From CAZNPH01 sp964574985 (GTDB lineage: Bacteria; Bacteroidota; Bacteroidia; Bacteroidales; SM23-62), in assembly GCA_964574985.1 (NCBI GenBank), contig CAZNPH010000005.1, forward strand, positions 1 to 64,000: a stretch of 64,000 nucleotides of DNA. The letters are read 5' to 3'. Positions 44,951-53,653 of this stretch are shown here, piece after piece (the stretch's first letter is position 1; the number at the start of each line of letters is the position of its first letter). The translations under genes and the position numbers were made by a program. The notes under the pieces are model-generated. The model worked only from the letters and a program-made list of their open reading frames with translations. It was not told the origin of the DNA and did not search any database.

Positions 44951-45757
44951 CTAACGGAACGGAGAATCAGGTTCCCGTGACATTTCCCTGTAAGCAAACC
45001 TGTCCAGTAATTTGGGAATGATCCTCAAAAGCATAACGGTCATCCGGCCCTTGAAGGTTAGTATAACATTTCTCCTATTATGTTTGATTCCTGATACGAC
45101 TTTACGTGCAACCTCACGGGGCTGCATAAGTGCGGATTCGTTCCTGGGAGAATTGTTCTGGGGGAATCCGTCCGGTCCGAGGGCGTACTTCCGGATATTT
45201 GAATTGGTAAAGCCGGGGGCCACGATCAAAACATGGAGTCCGCTCCGTAAATTTTCAATCCGCAGACTTTCCAGAAATCCGATCATGGCAAATTTGGAAG
45301 CCGAATATCCCGTTCTTCCGGGCAATCCCTTGTATCCGGCTATGGAAGAAATACCCACTACGGTTCCCCTTCTCTCTATCAGAGATTGTATGGCATATTT
45401 CGTACAATATACCATTCCCCAGAAATTAATATCCATGACCTTCTTCAACACATGGAGCTGCAAATCGCTGAATAAGGCGCGCATGGATATGCCTGCATTG
45501 TTTACCAGTATATCGATGCGTCCGAATTCTTTCAGGGTTTTTTCTATCAGCTGTTTGCAATCATCTTCTATCGAAACATCTGTGGTTATGGCAAGTGCCC
45601 GGTGACCCCGGCGGGTAAGGTCGCTGCAAATATTCTGTAACTTTTCTGTTTCCGGAGATGCAAGGATGACGATGGCCCCTTCCCTGGCCATCAATTGCGC
45701 TATGGCCAGTCCGATTCCGGAGGATGCGCCCGTGATAACAGCGACCTTTTCTTTCAT
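44951..45757 (-). CDS. SDR family oxidoreductase
   Basis: The 268-residue protein has TGASSGIG at about 9-16, NNAG at about 87-90, GISSIAG, and YSASKFAMIGFLESLRIE supplying the catalytic Tyr and Lys. The C-terminal hydrophobic stretch (MTVMLLRIIPKLLDRFAY) resembles membrane-associated SDRs such as DltE/dehydrogenase-reductase types. The substrate is unknown. The 30 bp before the start (ATGTTTAACG.AAATATATTT) resemble the start-proximal part of the repeat upstream of fabG. Confidence 0.88.
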   Translation of the reverse strand: MKEKVAVITGASSGIGLAIAQLMAREGAIVILASPETEKLQNICSDLTRRGHRALAITTDVSIEDDCKQLIEKTLKEFGRIDILVNNAGISMRALFSDLQLHVLKKVMDINFWGMVYCTKYAIQSLIERRGTVVGISSIAGYKGLPGRTGYSASKFAMIGFLESLRIENLRSGLHVLIVAPGFTNSNIRKYALGPDGFPQNNSPRNESALMQPREVARKVVSGIKHNRRNVILTFKGRMTVMLLRIIPKLLDRFAYREMSREPDSPFR

Positions 45758-45850
45758 CCAAATATATTTACGTTAAACATGGCGGTTTTAAATATAGCAT
45801 AAATGTTTAATCGAACCCAAGAGGTGCAGAACAAATAAATTTTGAATTCA

Positions 45851-45882
45851 TTTGTCATTAAAAGCATAAGATGTTAAATTTG
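45851..45882 (+). promoter_or_regulatory. tRNA-Lys promoter
   Basis: TTTG at 45851-45854 and TAAATTTG at 45875-45882 are separated by 20 bp, close to the Bacteroidota consensus, and lie 21 bp before the tRNA. Confidence 0.7.
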
Positions 45883-45903
45883 CAACTCGCTTTTTGAAAG
45901 GTT

Positions 45904-45976
45904 GATTCTGTAGCTCAGTTGGTAGAGCACCTCCCTTTTAAGGAGGGGGTCCTGGGTTCGAGACCCAGCAGGATCA
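45904..45976 (+). tRNA. tRNA-Lys (anticodon TTT)
   Basis: The acceptor GATTCTG pairs with CAGGATC and the discriminator is A. The anticodon stem CCTCC/GGAGG encloses CTTTTAA (anticodon TTT), and the T-arm is CTGGG-TTCGAGA-CCCAG. CCA is not encoded. It has its own promoter and terminator. Confidence 0.96.
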
Positions 45977-45983
45977 CACCGGA

Positions 45984-46016
45984 AACCGTCCTTCATACGC
46001 GGGGGACGGTTTTTTA
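45984..46016 (+). terminator. terminator of tRNA-Lys
   Basis: AACCGTCC and GGACGGTT form an 8-bp stem followed by TTTTT; the convergent pyrD gene ends just beyond. Confidence 0.85.
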
Positions 46017-46019
46017 ATT

Positions 46020-47057
46020 TCATGTATTGCGGATAAGATATTTGTTGATTCTTTTCACCAAACCCGGTCCTTCGTAAATGAATCCCGTATATATCTGAAC
46101 CAGGCATGCCCCTGCTTCCAGTTTTTCCAGTGCATCCCCGGGCCCCATAATCCCTCCCACACCGATGATCGGCAATTTCCCTCCTGTTTTTTCATGAATA
46201 TACCGGATCACTTCCGTCGATCTTTCCCGCAGTGGGAGTCCGCTCAATCCGCCATCCCCCGCCCTGCTCAATTCCAGGTCACCAGTATTTCTTACAGGAC
46301 GTGTAACGGTGGTATTGGTTGCCACGAATCCCTCAATTCCCAGTTCATTCACCACCTCAATTGCATCATCAATCTGATCATCCCGAAAATCCGGCGATAC
46401 TTTCACCAGTATCGGTTTTTTAACCTCCATATTTTTCCGGATATCCAAAAGGGATGAAAGGATCACACGCAAAGAAGCCTTATCATGTAATTCACTTATG
46501 TCACCAATGTTGGGGCAGCTTATATTGACCACAAAATAATCAACAACATCATACAATTTTCTGAAGCAATACACATAATCCTTTGCTGCACGATCATTTG
46601 GTGTAGATGTATTTTTGCCAATATTTCCTCCTATTACAATCCCGGATGGCTTGTCTTTAAGCCTTTCTGCAACTTTTTCGGCTCCCTGGTTATTAAACCC
46701 CATCCGGTTGATCAGGGCATGATCACGCACAAGCCGAAACAATCTTGGTTTTTTATTCCCTTTTTGCGCATTAGGTGTTACTGTTCCCGTTTCAATAAAT
46801 GCGAAATCAAATGTACTGTACTCCTTCAGCATTCTCCCGTTTTTATCAAATCCAGCCGCAAGTCCCACGGGATTTCTGAACTTTATCCCAAAAACCTGAC
46901 GTTCGAGCTTTTTATTCCTGCATTGGTAAGATATATGAACTATTCTCCTGAATCCGGGAATGCTGAATACTGTTTTCAGCATAAAATTGACTATCCCGTG
47001 TACTTTTTCAGGATTAATCAGAAACAAAAATTGACGTATTATTTTTTTGTACATCAT
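46020..47057 (-). CDS. pyrD: dihydroorotate dehydrogenase (quinone), class 2
   Basis: This membrane-associated flavoenzyme oxidises dihydroorotate to orotate in pyrimidine synthesis, passing electrons to quinone. The N-terminal helical extension (KKIIRQFLFLINPEKVHGIV) marks class 2. The FMN barrel has NPVGLAAGFDKNGRML, GFVEtGTVTP-like FAFIETGTVTPNAQKG, NRMGFNNQGAEKVAERL, the catalytic Ser in the VVNISCPNI segment, and GVGGIMGPGDALEKLEAGACLVQIYT. I take the ATG at 47057; the frame extends to a TTG. An operator-like palindrome lies 51 bp upstream, after the XRE gene stop. Confidence 0.94.
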   Translation of the reverse strand: MMYKKIIRQFLFLINPEKVHGIVNFMLKTVFSIPGFRRIVHISYQCRNKKLERQVFGIKFRNPVGLAAGFDKNGRMLKEYSTFDFAFIETGTVTPNAQKGNKKPRLFRLVRDHALINRMGFNNQGAEKVAERLKDKPSGIVIGGNIGKNTSTPNDRAAKDYVYCFRKLYDVVDYFVVNISCPNIGDISELHDKASLRVILSSLLDIRKNMEVKKPILVKVSPDFRDDQIDDAIEVVNELGIEGFVATNTTVTRPVRNTGDLELSRAGDGGLSGLPLRERSTEVIRYIHEKTGGKLPIIGVGGIMGPGDALEKLEAGACLVQIYTGFIYEGPGLVKRINKYLIRNT

Positions 47058-47107
47058 TTCAATGCACAAAAATAATTCTTTTTACGTTTAAAAAATTTTA
47101 TAATATT

Positions 47108-47123
47108 GTTTACATTTGTAAAC
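47108..47123. promoter_or_regulatory. operator-like palindrome 1 (pyrD side)
   Basis: GTTTACATTTGTAAAC is a perfect 7+7 inverted repeat around TT, directly next to the XRE gene stop and 51 bp upstream of pyrD. It matches four sites upstream of the XRE gene, suggesting that pyrD also answers to this regulator. Confidence 0.6.
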
Positions 47124-47543
47124 TCATTTTACAAATTCTTCAAATGTATTGTCATTAAACAACACAATGATCCTACTGATTCTTCCTTTAACGCCCTCTT
47201 TTCCCCCTTCCTTTACTCTTTCCCGGGGTTCTTCCTTGTCTTTTTCATTGACTTTTTCATTAATTTTTTCACTAACTCCTCCATTAATTCCTTTATTAAC
47301 ATTTTTCTTATTGTTGTTTTTCTCCTGGTCAAAAAAATTATACATATCTCCTTCCCCTCTTATCAGCCAATTAGCGTTTATTTCCGGAAATCGTTTTAAT
47401 ATTCTTTCTATAAAATCATAACTGGGTTTGTTCCTTCCTGACACGATATGGGAAATACTTGATCTCTGTACACCTATGGCGTCAGCAAAAGCAGATGCAG
47501 TAAGATTATTTTCCCGCATAATAAGATATAAACGCTCTTTCAT
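47124..47543 (-). CDS. XRE-family transcriptional regulator
   Basis: Residues 1-65 form a helix-turn-helix of the Cro/CI type (LYLIMRENNLTASAFADAIGV, RSSISHIVSGRNKPSYDFIE, FPEINANWLIRGEG). A highly charged, repetitive Lys/Glu/Asn/Val linker (about 75-120) follows, and the end SRIIVLFNDNTFEEF is a small conserved tail seen in Bacteroidota XRE proteins. Four copies of the palindrome TACATATGTA or TACAAATGTA lie upstream and one downstream, so autoregulation is likely. No phage or restriction genes adjoin it. Confidence 0.87.
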   Translation of the reverse strand: MKERLYLIMRENNLTASAFADAIGVQRSSISHIVSGRNKPSYDFIERILKRFPEINANWLIRGEGDMYNFFDQEKNNNKKNVNKGINGGVSEKINEKVNEKDKEEPRERVKEGGKEGVKGRISRIIVLFNDNTFEEFVK

Positions 47544-47554
47544 ATGATTTCAAT

Positions 47555-47812
47555 TTTTACAAATGTATAAATAAATAACATGCATTATGTATACATATGT
47601 AATCTCGTTAATATTGTAAATATACATATGTAAACTATATTATTTTTAAAAAAGGGTGCTGATATTTGTTTAAATGGTTATACAACAATTAAGTAAATGA
47701 CACGTAAGCAATTTATAAAGCAATGATTTAATTAAAAGTCACAAAAACCAGGATATCAATAATATAAGTGATTGAAATGATCCAAAAACTAATCAAATAT
47801 ACATATGTAAAC
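47555..47812. promoter_or_regulatory. operator array upstream of the XRE gene (four palindromes)
   Basis: Four 16-bp sites, at 47555-47570, 47589-47604, 47620-47635 and 47797-47812, share TACA-NN-TGTA within the form rTwTACAwATGTAAAC. The last two are identical, ATATACATATGTAAAC. The first three are centred 34 and 31 bp apart, about three helical turns, and begin 12 bp upstream of the XRE start. This spacing suits a multimeric repressor. The remaining sequence to 48010 is A/T rich and holds the symporter promoter. Confidence 0.68.
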
Positions 47813-47976
47813 ATATTTTTTAAATCATTACAATAAATGAATTATATATCATGCTCATTTATTGGTTATTATTACTTTAATATCGGCAAATGAAATGCGG
47901 CATTTATTTGATATATCTTTGATTAATTTCATGGAAATTTGGTCATATGCAGTGATTACATAGGCAATCGCATATT

Positions 47977-47984
47977 TATTTTTG
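47977..47984 (+). promoter_or_regulatory. -7 box of the symporter gene
   Basis: TATTTTTG lies 26 bp before the ATG at 48011. No TTTG is found at the usual distance upstream. Confidence 0.45.
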
Positions 47985-48010
47985 TATTTTAGAATTTCAA
48001 ATTGTTTCCT

Positions 48011-49438
48011 ATGAAGAAGATCGCCTTGCGGAAGATCGCCCTGCACTGGCAAATACTCATTGCACTTTTTCTTGCCATTCTATTCGGAATCTTCTTCCCC
48101 ACCTCCTACCAGTATACCCTTCGTTCCGAAAAAATGCTTGTGCGTCAAAACGTTGATAGCAGCGTATTGACCAGTTTGAATGCCATCAGAAACATTGAAT
48201 ACGATACCCTGGACGGCTTTCAGAAAGCATTGAGAAAACAGTTGAATGAGCAGGAATACAAACAATATGCCTCCGTGATCGAAAAATCGAGCTATAAAAA
48301 CCCGGCCGTACGATCTGTTTCCTGGATGGGTGATTTGTTCCTGCGTGCATTGAAAATGCTGGTCATTCCCCTGATCATCAGTTCACTCATTTCCGGTGTA
48401 ACCAACATCGGCAGCGGAAGCCATCTGGGCCGACTCGGATTGAAAACAATCTCTTATTATGTAACGACCAGTACATTTGCCATTGTAACCGGACTTTTCC
48501 TGGTAAACCTGATCCAGCCCGGAATAGGGGCTGATCTGAATTTCAGTCAGAAAGTGGAGGGACTTGTGGAACAGCAAAGATCTCTCGGACAAACCCTTAT
48601 TGAGATCGTTCCGGAGAACGTTTTCAGGGCTCTTGCCGAACAGCAAATGCTCTCCATCATATTTTTCGCCGTTTTGTTCGGTTTTTTCATCAATCTGGTC
48701 GACCGGAGCCCCAGAAAACTACTCAACGACTTGTTCAATGCCATTTTTAAGGTCATGATGAAAATCACCCTGTTCATCATTCGTTTCACTCCTTTGGGAA
48801 TATTCGGAATCGTTGCCAGGGTGGTTGCCGACCAGGATGATCTGATCGGACTGGTATCGAGGATGGGATTGTACATGGGCACGGTCATACTCGCCCTGTT
48901 CATACATGCATTCGTCATCCTGCCGCTGATTGCCCGGTTTATCGGAAAAATCAATCCCATGAAACACATGAGCAATATGTCCACCGCACTGCTTACCGCT
49001 TTTTCAACATCATCCTCGGGAGCCACCCTTCCCCTCACCATCAATGCAGTTGAGCAAAACTCAGGAGTGTCCAACAAGATCAGCAGTTTCACCTTACCTC
49101 TCGGCGCAACCATCAATATGGACGGAACGGCACTTTACGAATGTGTGGCCGCCATGTTCATCGCTCAGGCATATGGTGTGGACATGACACTGGTCCAGCA
49201 GGTTATCATTGTCATAACTGCCCTGCTGGCTTCCATCGGTGCAGCAGCCATACCCATGGCCGGACTGGTAATGATCACCGTGATACTGTCCGCTGTGGGA
49301 TTGCCTTTGGAGGGAATCGGACTCATACTGGCCGTTGACAGGATACTGGATATGTTTCGTACCGCAACCAATGTATGGAGTGACAGCTGCGGGGCGGCTA
49401 TTATCGCCCGGTCCGAGGGGGAAATACTGAAAGTATGA
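48011..49438 (+). CDS. dicarboxylate/amino acid:cation symporter (DAACS family)
   Basis: The 475-residue membrane protein takes up glutamate, aspartate or C4-dicarboxylates with sodium or protons. Helix 1 (LHWQILIALFLAILFGIFFP) is followed by a loop of about 70 residues, longer than in GltP, then LFLRALKMLVIPLIISSLISGVTN, the hairpin FSTSSSGATLPLTI (Ser-rich substrate site), and LPLGATINMDGTALYECVAAMF with the NMDGT motif. AFSTSSS and NMDGT are diagnostic. The TTG at 48002 is also in frame but the ATG is preferred. The stop lies in a hexamer repeat. Confidence 0.94.
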   Translation: MKKIALRKIALHWQILIALFLAILFGIFFPTSYQYTLRSEKMLVRQNVDSSVLTSLNAIRNIEYDTLDGFQKALRKQLNEQEYKQYASVIEKSSYKNPAVRSVSWMGDLFLRALKMLVIPLIISSLISGVTNIGSGSHLGRLGLKTISYYVTTSTFAIVTGLFLVNLIQPGIGADLNFSQKVEGLVEQQRSLGQTLIEIVPENVFRALAEQQMLSIIFFAVLFGFFINLVDRSPRKLLNDLFNAIFKVMMKITLFIIRFTPLGIFGIVARVVADQDDLIGLVSRMGLYMGTVILALFIHAFVILPLIARFIGKINPMKHMSNMSTALLTAFSTSSSGATLPLTINAVEQNSGVSNKISSFTLPLGATINMDGTALYECVAAMFIAQAYGVDMTLVQQVIIVITALLASIGAAAIPMAGLVMITVILSAVGLPLEGIGLILAVDRILDMFRTATNVWSDSCGAAIIARSEGEILKV

Positions 49439-49478
49439 TCAGGATCAGGATCAGGATCAGGATCAGGATCAGGATCAG
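49437..49478. repeat. GATCAG hexanucleotide tandem repeat (7 copies)
   Basis: Seven exact GATCAG units run from the last base pair of the symporter stop region into the end of the convergent FAD/Fe-S gene; the stops of both genes are formed inside or at the edge of the repeat. Slippage could alter both C-termini or the space between them. Confidence 0.95.
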
Positions 49479-52429
49479 GACAGGCAGTCGTAGAGAATAT
49501 CCACAGGATGAAAAGCTTTCCGGCCGGTACCATGCTGTATATGGGGCCTGCAACTCGTACCCGAAGCAACAATGATCGTATTTTCACGGGCTCTCCTGAC
49601 CCAGGGGAATAATACGAGTTCTCCGATTTTCATGGAAAGATCATAATGTTCTTTTTCGTATCCGAATGAACCCGCCATTCCGCAGCAACCGGAAGGGATC
49701 TCCTCTACTTCATTGTTGCCGAAAAACGAAAGGACATTCTTAAGCGGGGTTGTAGAGGCTATGGACTTTTGCTGACAATGGCCGTGTAAAAGGATATTGT
49801 GGTTGCATTCCCGGAAAAAGTCTTTGGTTATGTGCCCCTGCTTGATTTCTGCATCCAGAAACTCATCGATCATCATACAGTTTTCAGACAATGCAAGGGC
49901 CTGCGGTTTCATTTCCGCCCCGACAAGATCCGGATATTCATCGCGGAAGGTCAGTAATGCGGAAGGTTCGATACCGACTAAAGGAACCTGATCGCTTATG
50001 AGTGGCAAAAAAGTCTTTACATTGTCTATGGCAATTTTTTTTGCCGTACGGAGCAATCCTTTGGACAAACAGGTTCTCCCGCTTTCCCTGTGACGGGTGA
50101 TGTGCACCCGGTATCCCAGCTTACTCAGCAAAACATAGGCTTTGATTCCCGTTTCCGTATCGTTGTAATTGGTAAATTCATCCACAAAGAGGAACAATTC
50201 TCCCCGATGCCTTGTTTGTTCTTCGCCGGTGGTTGCCGCATTTTCACTCAACCACTTCCTTAGGGTAATCCTGTGTACTTCAGGCAAATATCTTTCCGGA
50301 GTGAAACCGATGAGTTTTTTGAATGGTGCAGAAAGTGATTTGTTCCGGGCAAACAGATTGTAGAGTGCAGGAAACAAGCTTCCGATGGCATTGATCCCGG
50401 TGAAACCGGCAATCAGTCTTGTTCTGAGGGAAATCCCGTGTTTGTCGTAGTAATGCTGGAGAAATTCTGCCTTCATCCTGGCCATATCCACATTTGAAGG
50501 GCATTCCGATTTACAGCCCTTACAGGAAAGGCAAAGATCCAGAACATTATATATTTCCCGGTGGTCAAAAGGATCTGCATCAGCAGGATCTGATAAAAAC
50601 TCCCTGAGAATATTGGCCCTTGCCCGGGTGGTTGTATTTTCATCCCTGGTGGCCATATAACTCGGGCACATGGTTCCTCCCATGGCGGCTGATTTCCTGC
50701 AGTCACCCGATCCGTTGCATTTTTCAGCCATTCTCAGTATGCCATGGCTCTCGGAAAAATCGAATAAGGTTTCAATTTCCGGAGTTTTCTCTCCGGGTAA
50801 ACTCCTGAGATTTTTGTCCATTGGCGGTGTATCCACGATTTTCCCCGCATTGAAAACATTGTGCGGGTCCCAGGAACGTTTGATTTGTTTTACCAGTTCA
50901 AAATTTTGTTCCCCGATAACGATCGGAATAAATTCTCCCCGCAACCTTCCATCCCCGTGTTCTCCACTCATGGAACCCCTGTATTTTCTGACAAGCCGGG
51001 CAGTATTTTCTGCAAGCTGACGGAAGATCTTTACATCTTCGGGGTCTTTGAGATTCAATATCGGTCGCAAATGGAGTTCCCCCACAGATATGTGCGCATA
51101 ATACACACAATCCAGTCCGTACCCTTCAAGTATCTTTCGAAAATCCGCCAGGTACTGTTCCAATACTTCCGGACTGACCGCCGTATCTTCAATGACCGAC
51201 ACGGGTTTTGCATCACCCGGAAGATTCGACAAAACCCCAAGCCCCGCTTTTCTTAGTTCCCACACCCTGGAAATATCATCGTCCATAACCACGGGAAAAT
51301 GGTATCCGATCCCGTTTTCTCTCATCTCTTTTTCCATGCGGGCCGATGTATGCAGGATCCTGTCCCGGTCTTCTCCATCAAATTCAACGATCAGGATGGC
51401 GCCGGGGTCTCCCTGGATGAAAAAACGGTTTTTCCTCTGGCTGATGTTTTTTTCCGTACACTGAATGATGACCGAGTCCATCAATTCAACGGCGGAAGGA
51501 CCGTATTTCAAAGCAATCAGATTTCCCCTGATGGCTTCCGTAACCGAATGGCAGTGAATGCATACCAGGGCTTTTTCCGGTGGAGGCAGGGGTACAAGAT
51601 TGAGCTTCAGCTCAGTAATAAATGCCAGTGTGCCTTCGGATCCGGCAAGCAGTTTACACATGTTAAAAGTCTTTTCACTTCCGGAAAAAACTTCGCAATT
51701 CAGCAGTTCATCCAGAGCATATCCCGTATTCCTGCGGACAACCGCGGGATCAGGAAATCCGTTCCTGACCTCCTCCTGATTGTCGGAATCCGAAAGAAGT
51801 TCCCAGACCTTTTCATAGATCCTGTTCTCCAGACGGTCTCCTGTGCGTTTTTTATGAAAATCTTCTGTGGATAAGGGGCCGAATTCCGCTTCCGATCCAT
51901 CGCTCAGCAGTGCTTTGACAGAAATCAGATGATCTCGTGTACATCCGTAAACAAGGGAATGATTTCCGCTTGCATTGTTGCCGGTCATCCCCCCGATCAT
52001 GCAACGGTTGGAAGTAGAAGTTTCAGGAGAAAAAAACAATCCATGTTCCCTGAGAAAAATGTTCAGTTCATCCAGCACCACACCGGGTTCGACCCGGACC
52101 CATTTCTCCTTCAGGTTAACTTCCAGGATTTTTGTCATATGCCTTGACACATCCACCACAATCCCCTTACCAACCACCTGTCCGGCAAGCGATGTGCCTG
52201 CAGTTCTGGGTATCAGGGTTACCCCGTGTTCCCGGGCAAAACCGATCAGTTTTTCAATATCTTTTTTGTCACGGGGACGGACGACAGCCAATGGCATTTC
52301 ACGGTACTCGGAAGCATCCGTGGCATATTGTATCTTTGTGGATAAATCCGTATAAAGTTCCCCCTTCAAGGTCCTGCCCAGGGCCTCCAAAATACCGGAC
52401 ATATCAATTCCTTTGTCAACCGGATTCAT
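49475..52429 (-). CDS. FAD-binding oxidase fused to Fe-S/CCG-domain protein (D-lactate dehydrogenase type)
   Basis: The 984-residue protein has an FAD-binding PCMH domain (ARPRDKKDIEKLIGFAREHG and PRTAGTSLAGQVVGKGIVVDV near 45-90), the FAD-oxidase C-terminal domain with SGEHGDGRLRGEF, a ferredoxin-like region with CLSCKGCKSECPSNVDM near 640, and a C-terminal cysteine-rich CCG domain with EIPSGCCGMAGSFG. Such fusions oxidise D-lactate, glycolate or 2-hydroxyglutarate and hand electrons to quinone or another carrier. It is a single transcript, convergent with the symporter. Confidence 0.93.
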   Translation of the reverse strand: MNPVDKGIDMSGILEALGRTLKGELYTDLSTKIQYATDASEYREMPLAVVRPRDKKDIEKLIGFAREHGVTLIPRTAGTSLAGQVVGKGIVVDVSRHMTKILEVNLKEKWVRVEPGVVLDELNIFLREHGLFFSPETSTSNRCMIGGMTGNNASGNHSLVYGCTRDHLISVKALLSDGSEAEFGPLSTEDFHKKRTGDRLENRIYEKVWELLSDSDNQEEVRNGFPDPAVVRRNTGYALDELLNCEVFSGSEKTFNMCKLLAGSEGTLAFITELKLNLVPLPPPEKALVCIHCHSVTEAIRGNLIALKYGPSAVELMDSVIIQCTEKNISQRKNRFFIQGDPGAILIVEFDGEDRDRILHTSARMEKEMRENGIGYHFPVVMDDDISRVWELRKAGLGVLSNLPGDAKPVSVIEDTAVSPEVLEQYLADFRKILEGYGLDCVYYAHISVGELHLRPILNLKDPEDVKIFRQLAENTARLVRKYRGSMSGEHGDGRLRGEFIPIVIGEQNFELVKQIKRSWDPHNVFNAGKIVDTPPMDKNLRSLPGEKTPEIETLFDFSESHGILRMAEKCNGSGDCRKSAAMGGTMCPSYMATRDENTTTRARANILREFLSDPADADPFDHREIYNVLDLCLSCKGCKSECPSNVDMARMKAEFLQHYYDKHGISLRTRLIAGFTGINAIGSLFPALYNLFARNKSLSAPFKKLIGFTPERYLPEVHRITLRKWLSENAATTGEEQTRHRGELFLFVDEFTNYNDTETGIKAYVLLSKLGYRVHITRHRESGRTCLSKGLLRTAKKIAIDNVKTFLPLISDQVPLVGIEPSALLTFRDEYPDLVGAEMKPQALALSENCMMIDEFLDAEIKQGHITKDFFRECNHNILLHGHCQQKSIASTTPLKNVLSFFGNNEVEEIPSGCCGMAGSFGYEKEHYDLSMKIGELVLFPWVRRARENTIIVASGTSCRPHIQHGTGRKAFHPVDILYDCLS

Positions 52430-52582
52430 GATGTTTGCAAAAATAACATGATAAATCTAATTATGTCATTTTCCAGAAAGCATTTGGTGCCGTATTATCA
52501 CAGATCAAAAAAATTGCTGTATAACACATGGATACTGTATCTTTATTACCGGGTCCGGGATGTTTATGTAATGAATTTTAAT

Positions 52583-52590
52583 TATTTTTG
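52583..52590 (+). promoter_or_regulatory. -7 box upstream of pta
   Basis: TATTTTTG lies 39 bp before the pta start and fits TAnnTTTG. It is the likely promoter of the pta-hbd-ackA-ptb-buk cluster, whose later genes follow without a terminator. Confidence 0.5.
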
Positions 52591-52629
52591 AGAATACAAC
52601 CAGTAATTTAATTAATCAATTGACTATCA

Positions 52630-53634
52630 ATGTATTTATTGAGCAAGATCAGGCAAAATGCCAAAAAGAATACAAAACGGATCGTTTTGCCTGAAGCAAC
52701 TGAGGAGCGTACTTTACAAGCAGCCGATAAAATACTTTTCGAGAATATTTGCGATCTCATATTGCTGGGTGATCCGGAAACAATCAATAAAATGGCTGAA
52801 AAAGCACAGTTGGAGAATATCCGCAAAGCCCGCATCATCAATCCCCTCAAAAACGATCAAACTGACCACTACGCAGATTTGATGGTCGAACTCAGAAAGC
52901 ACAAGGGCCTGACACGGGACAAAGCCCTTGAACTGTTAAAGGACCCCCTGTATCTCGGCCCGGCCATGATCAAAAACGGAGACGCAGACGGTGAAGTCGC
53001 CGGAGCCAAGAATGCAACCGCCGATGTATTGCGTCCTGCCCTTCAGCTGATAAGAACAAAACCCAATATTGGTGTTGTGTCCGGGGCCTTCGTGATGATC
53101 CTGAAGGACCGTCATTTCGGGAAAAACGGCATTATGGTATTTGCAGATTGCGCGGTTAATCCCGACCCAAATGCAGAACAGCTGGCTGAAATTGCCGTTG
53201 CTTCAGGAGAAACGGCAAAGAATATAGCCGGATTTGAACCGGTGATTGCCATGCTGAGTTTCTCCACCAAGGGTAGTGCAGAACATCCAATGGCAGAAAA
53301 GGTTATGGAAGCTGCCTGTCTGGCCAGGGAAAAAAATTCTGATCTGAAAATTGATGGTGAACTGCAGGCCGATGCCGCCATCATTGAATCAATCGCAAAA
53401 AAAAAGGCACCGGACAGTGAAATCGCAGGGAAAGCCAATGTTCTGATTTTTCCCGATCTTCAATCCGGAAATATCGCCTATAAGCTGGTCCAGAGGCTTG
53501 CACATGCCGAAGCGGTCGGCCCGATTCTGCAAGGCATGGCGGCACCGGTCAATGATCTTTCCAGGGGATGTTCGGTAAACGACATTATCAATCTTGTCGC
53601 CATAACGGCCAATCAAGCCATAAGCAACGCGTAA
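52630..53634 (+). CDS. pta: phosphate acetyltransferase
   Basis: Pta converts acetyl-CoA and phosphate to acetyl phosphate and CoA. The 334-residue protein has RIVLPEATEERTLQAADKIL at the start, GDADGEVAGAKNATADVLRPAL near 118, LSFSTKGSAEHPMAEKV and NVLIFPDLQSGNIAYKLVQRL, all typical of the short Pta form without the regulatory N-terminal domain. It opens a five-gene fermentation cluster. hbd follows by 19 bp. Confidence 0.95.
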   Translation: MYLLSKIRQNAKKNTKRIVLPEATEERTLQAADKILFENICDLILLGDPETINKMAEKAQLENIRKARIINPLKNDQTDHYADLMVELRKHKGLTRDKALELLKDPLYLGPAMIKNGDADGEVAGAKNATADVLRPALQLIRTKPNIGVVSGAFVMILKDRHFGKNGIMVFADCAVNPDPNAEQLAEIAVASGETAKNIAGFEPVIAMLSFSTKGSAEHPMAEKVMEAACLAREKNSDLKIDGELQADAAIIESIAKKKAPDSEIAGKANVLIFPDLQSGNIAYKLVQRLAHAEAVGPILQGMAAPVNDLSRGCSVNDIINLVAITANQAISNA

Positions 53635-53653
53635 AAAATAATATAAAAGAAAA

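Noticed and set aside
47555..47812. Repeated palindromes considered as a CRISPR-like array
   Set aside because: Repeats are only 16 bp, unevenly spaced, palindromic and next to an XRE gene, with no cas genes; operators explain them better.
47855..48052. Minus-strand 65-codon frame upstream of the symporter
   Set aside because: It overlaps the symporter start and lies in A/T-rich promoter sequence; it has no recognisable motif.
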